Positions 28,580 to 31,269 of a DNA stretch of 31,269 bases are shown piece by piece (the first letter of the stretch is position 1; each line of letters starts with the position of its first letter). A program made the position numbers and the translations under genes. The stretch is from the IMG/VR virus record IMGVR_UViG_3300009158_002133, positions 1-31,269 of that record; one strand, written 5' to 3'. The notes below the pieces were generated by a model. The model did not search any database. It had not been told where the DNA came from and saw only the letters and a list, made by a program, of their open reading frames with translations. The stretch comes from a virus.

Positions 28580-30901
28580 TTAGTCTTTGTTTGAGTTGGT
28601 CTTTTTTTGTTGCGTTGCGTATATGTACGCTGAGCGAATAGATGGTCGCTTTGAGTAAGAAACGAATCTTATTAAAGCATCTGAACCAGTTTTTCTGATA
28701 GGGTTAGACCTTGTGTAGTCTTCATAAGAAGAAGAGCCAAAAGAGTCAACCTTAACAACTACATCAGGATTTGATACATCTACATAGGTTTCTATCTTTT
28801 CGCCACCAGATGTAAGTAGACTTGCTTCGTATGAACTAAAGCGTTTATCGCCTATGTTCTTAAAGGAGTACTTTCGTGTCTCAAGAACGGCAAGAATGTC
28901 GTTTTTAGAGAAAGAAAGGGAGTCTAGGACTATTACATTAGCGTTAGGGATTCCAGCACTATTAAAAGAAGAAACCAATATAAGATTTCCATATTTTCCA
29001 TTTGCTATGTTTACAGCCGTATCAACTCCAATAATAGGGGTAGGTAAAATTGGGCTTCCAGTAGAGTCGCCAAACTCATCGTAATCTAGTTCTTCTGTAA
29101 GGAAAATTCCTTGATAGTTATCAATCAAGAACATACGACGCTGGTTGTCTTTTTTAACAACAATAAACTCTTTAAGTGAAACGGACTCAGCCTTTTTAAA
29201 TGTGCAATTATAACCAAGTGTATAGTTCCAAGTAGGAGACGCAGGACTTCCAGAATACGGAAGTGTTATAAAAGAACTTCTTGGAATTTTTATTATAAAA
29301 TATGTATCAGAAAATCCAAGTCCTGCTGGCTGGTCATAAATAACCTTATATGTGCCACTAGGAGGATATCCATTTCCAGTATTAACTGTTCCATTCCAAG
29401 TAGGTTCTCCAAAGGTTACATTTACATAATCTCCAACAGCAAGTCCGTGTCTAATTGCATAACTACTTTTAGTTATCATAACAGGAATATATTCACCAGA
29501 ATACATAGGGCTATTTAAACCACTTGTCCAAAGTTGCCAACTATCAGCCACAACAGGATTTTTAGTAGTTACAAGTGTAGGATATGTATCAACCGATTCC
29601 CATTGTTTTAAGATGAAGTTAAAGACCAATACAGTATTGTTGACAGTACTATCGTCAAGCGGAACGGCAAGGTAGTAACGATTATTCCAATAGGTAGCAA
29701 CAGCGTTGCTTGCGTAATTACGATTGATTCGCTGGATAACATTATCAATTGGAGCCGATATAGGGTCAGACATCGTGAGCAACTTCATAGACTCAGCAGA
29801 GGCTGGTTGAGGTTGCAGGAAGTACACACCGTTATCAGAAAGGAAGAACACGCCGCCACCAGCCTGAACTACACTCTTCTTAGCAAGACAACCGATGTCT
29901 GTAGCCAGAGTCTTTATGTATGAATTTGAACTTAGCGGAGCACTATTTACATATCTGTCATTGCCAACTGAAATGTAGTATATGCTGTTACGCATAAACA
30001 CAAGAAACTCATTGAGCGTCCAAGGGGCAACGCCTACAAGGTGGTCATTGCTTCCGTTATTAATTGAAAAAGCATCTGATATATCCCAATGTTCGTAGTC
30101 AAGATAATTGCTAACAGAAACCGTGTCGTAGTTTCTTAGTGTTTCTGTTTCAGCGTGATATGCACCAATAGCAACAAGCCTGTTGCCATAGTACATCAAT
30201 GTTGAACACTTAGGAAATTCGTGTCCAGCACCAGCACCAGCAGGAAGTGCGGTTATTGTACTGCCTAAATCCCACATTAAAGGACGCTTATCAAATCCTC
30301 TGCTAATAAAAATCTTGTCAACCGCACTGCAAACATCACAACCTTCTGGTGTGGTAATTAGTTCTGAGGCATTATAAGAACAAGATGCTCCAGTTATTAC
30401 ACCTGTAGAAGCAATTCGCTCCATTATATATGTAAATGTATTTGTTGTTTTGGATGTTATAACAAACAATCCAGAATATGCAGTAGTGCTACATTCTACA
30501 TATACGCTTGCACCAACTAAAAGTCCGTGTGTTGCTTTTGTTACGGTTACAGTTTGACTGTCAGTAGAAGTGAGAGTTGCTCCAGTTATTCTGTTAGGAA
30601 AGTAAATCTTAGCAGAAAGAGTCTCTGTCTGAGGGTTGTATGTGTACAGACCATTTGCAACAACTAGAACAATCATTTCCTGTCCACTAGGAAGGATGTA
30701 AGTTCCTGTAGAATAGATTGTTTGACCAACAATGTCTCCAATAGTCTTTCGCTCTAGACCCTTTCTGGTCTGAGCAACACCACGGTCTAGTCTAAAATTC
30801 TGAGACTTGCTAAGGATACCTTCGGGCAAAGAACTAGGATTATCACGGCTGTTAAGCCCGACAAACGCTATATCTCCATCCCTTTGGTATTCATTAGGCA
30901 T
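28580..30901 (-). CDS. Large beta-rich virion structural protein
   Basis: A 773-aa protein, ATG 30901, overlapping the upstream stop as TAATG. The first 50 residues follow a pattern common in phage structural proteins: G-L-N-S-R-D-N-P-S-S-L-P-E-G, N-F-R-L-D-R-G-V-A-Q-T-R-K-G-L. Residues about 108-178 carry the H-G-L-L-V beta domain shared with the next gene; a weaker third copy lies around residues 485-565 (R-H-G-L-A-V-G-D-Y-V). Residues 180-470 show repeated strand pairs with aromatic-Gly turns, suggesting a beta-propeller. Probably part of the tail tube, neck or tail tip. No transmembrane segment. Confidence 0.68.
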   Translation of the reverse strand: MPNEYQRDGDIAFVGLNSRDNPSSLPEGILSKSQNFRLDRGVAQTRKGLERKTIGDIVGQTIYSTGTYILPSGQEMIVLVVANGLYTYNPQTETLSAKIYFPNRITGATLTSTDSQTVTVTKATHGLLVGASVYVECSTTAYSGLFVITSKTTNTFTYIMERIASTGVITGASCSYNASELITTPEGCDVCSAVDKIFISRGFDKRPLMWDLGSTITALPAGAGAGHEFPKCSTLMYYGNRLVAIGAYHAETETLRNYDTVSVSNYLDYEHWDISDAFSINNGSNDHLVGVAPWTLNEFLVFMRNSIYYISVGNDRYVNSAPLSSNSYIKTLATDIGCLAKKSVVQAGGGVFFLSDNGVYFLQPQPASAESMKLLTMSDPISAPIDNVIQRINRNYASNAVATYWNNRYYLAVPLDDSTVNNTVLVFNFILKQWESVDTYPTLVTTKNPVVADSWQLWTSGLNSPMYSGEYIPVMITKSSYAIRHGLAVGDYVNVTFGEPTWNGTVNTGNGYPPSGTYKVIYDQPAGLGFSDTYFIIKIPRSSFITLPYSGSPASPTWNYTLGYNCTFKKAESVSLKEFIVVKKDNQRRMFLIDNYQGIFLTEELDYDEFGDSTGSPILPTPIIGVDTAVNIANGKYGNLILVSSFNSAGIPNANVIVLDSLSFSKNDILAVLETRKYSFKNIGDKRFSSYEASLLTSGGEKIETYVDVSNPDVVVKVDSFGSSSYEDYTRSNPIRKTGSDALIRFVSYSKRPSIRSAYIYATQQKKTNSNKD

Positions 30902-31008
30902 TACTGAGAAATGATAGAGAAGTAGACAGCCTTAATCTTTTCAGACCAGCGAGTGCCGACATAAACGCCACCAAGGAAGGTGACTGTAGAAAGGATAATA
31001 GTAATCAT
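30901..31008 (-). CDS. 35-aa single-TM protein
   Basis: A 35-aa open frame from ATG 31008 to the TAA at 30901-30903. Residues about 2-20 are hydrophobic (I-T-I-I-L-S-T-V-T-F-L-G-G-V-Y-V-G) followed by a basic/amphipathic tail, a single-membrane-span layout. The start overlaps the preceding stop as ATGA and the end overlaps the next start as TAATG, so the chain of coupling supports it being real. Role unknown. Confidence 0.6.
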   Translation of the reverse strand: MITIILSTVTFLGGVYVGTRWSEKIKAVYFSIISQ

Positions 31009-31193
31009 ACAGGGAGAGAGATTTTGCGAGCCTTGAGTTCAGCCTTCAGTTCAGCCTGTGTAGGCTTGGTGATGACTTCAAGCAGGGTGTGAGCCTTGCC
31101 GCCAGACTTGAACTCCGTGATGCCTAGGCACTCAGAGTCCTTAACGAAGGCAGACCAGCCCTTTTCAATAGTGATGTCTTTGCGAGTATTCAT
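31005..31193 (-). CDS. Small virion-operon protein
   Basis: A 62-aa protein, ATG 31193, a few nt after the stop of the partial structural gene. Strand-like first half (I-T-I-E-K-G-W-S-A-F-V) and a Lys/Leu-rich C-terminal helix (Q-A-E-L-K-A-E-L-K-A-R-K). It is coupled by ATGA to the TM protein. Function unknown. Confidence 0.64.
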   Translation of the reverse strand: MNTRKDITIEKGWSAFVKDSECLGITEFKSGGKAHTLLEVITKPTQAELKAELKARKISLPV

Positions 31194-31196
31194 AAA

Positions 31197-31269
31197 TTAA
31201 GGGTATGATGCGATGTACCAGCCATTGTTGCCGTCCCAGAAATAACCAAGCCCAACGCCCGAAACACCA
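31197..31269 (-). CDS. C-terminal end of a structural protein (partial)
   Basis: Only the last 23 codons are inside the window, stop TAA at 31199-31197, truncated by the right edge. The tail is Gly/aromatic-rich (Y-F-W-D-G-N-N-G-W-Y-I-A-S-Y-P), a composition typical of beta-rich virion proteins. Its in-frame stop sits 4 nt before the next ATG, consistent with the packed late operon. Confidence 0.5.
   Translation of the reverse strand, partial: GVSGVGLGYFWDGNNGWYIASYP

Noticed and set aside
1-31269. tRNA genes, integrase, attachment sites, transposons
   Set aside because: No cloverleaf-like sequence, recombinase motif or terminal inverted repeats with a transposase were recognised.

Overview
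The window is most of a tailed double-stranded DNA bacteriophage genome (Caudoviricetes). The mix of a short early and replication block, very large internal virion-type proteins and a holin/spanin-like lysis pair fits a podovirus-like or small siphovirus-like phage. No integrase, tRNA, rRNA, transposase, CRISPR array, DNA polymerase or terminase large subunit is visible. Portal, capsid and packaging genes are presumably beyond the right edge, because the structural operon enters the window already in progress. Almost no gene has a Shine-Dalgarno sequence, so the host probably initiates translation largely without one (Bacteroidota or Verrucomicrobiota are possible; this is inference). The early half (1-14 kb) looks GC-richer than the late half (14-31 kb).

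Layout. (1) Positions 1-230: a G-rich stretch without genes, with GGCTCAGG repeats and quadruplex-forming G-runs. (2) Positions 230-5106: a leftward accessory region of eight unrelated small genes. Each is followed by a near-identical intrinsic terminator. Five share an N-terminal coding segment beginning V-E-P and two share a start beginning MCPMPT. This looks like a row of interchangeable gene cassettes. (3) Positions 5148-7439: a leftward set of eight small, tightly packed genes, led by a helix-turn-helix protein at the divergent control region. (4) Positions 7440-7625: divergent control region with an inverted repeat. (5) Positions 7626-13883: rightward replication/recombination operon: endonuclease VII-like resolvase, RecE-like PD-(D/E)XK nuclease, winged-helix replication protein, DnaC-like helicase loader, terminator, ribbon-helix-helix protein, ERF single-strand annealing protein with an SSB-like tail, several small coupled proteins, a metallophosphoesterase, and small HTH-like and Zn-ribbon-like proteins. 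(6) Positions 13801-31269: leftward late operon. In transcription order it encodes the end of a structural protein, two tiny proteins, a 773-aa virion protein, a 383-aa virion protein, a GNAT-like protein, a 297-aa internal protein, a 1333-aa LysM internal protein, a 2424-aa polyvalent protein with HExxH metallopeptidase and ADP-ribosyltransferase-like modules, a holin-like protein and a lipoprotein with C-terminal membrane segments (u-spanin-like).

How the genes fit together. The nuclease, ERF annealase and resolvase form a phage recombination set next to the replication initiator and helicase loader, which would recruit host helicase. The three internal-type proteins probably leave the virion with the DNA; the giant one may deliver peptidase and ADP-ribosylating activities into the host. 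Late transcription runs from structural genes into lysis genes and ends head-to-head against the early operon, with an 83-nt antisense overlap. The most unusual parts are the terminator-delimited accessory cassettes with shared 5' coding segments, a recurring TTGAC-N32-TCCTATG start arrangement on both strands, and the polyvalent giant protein.
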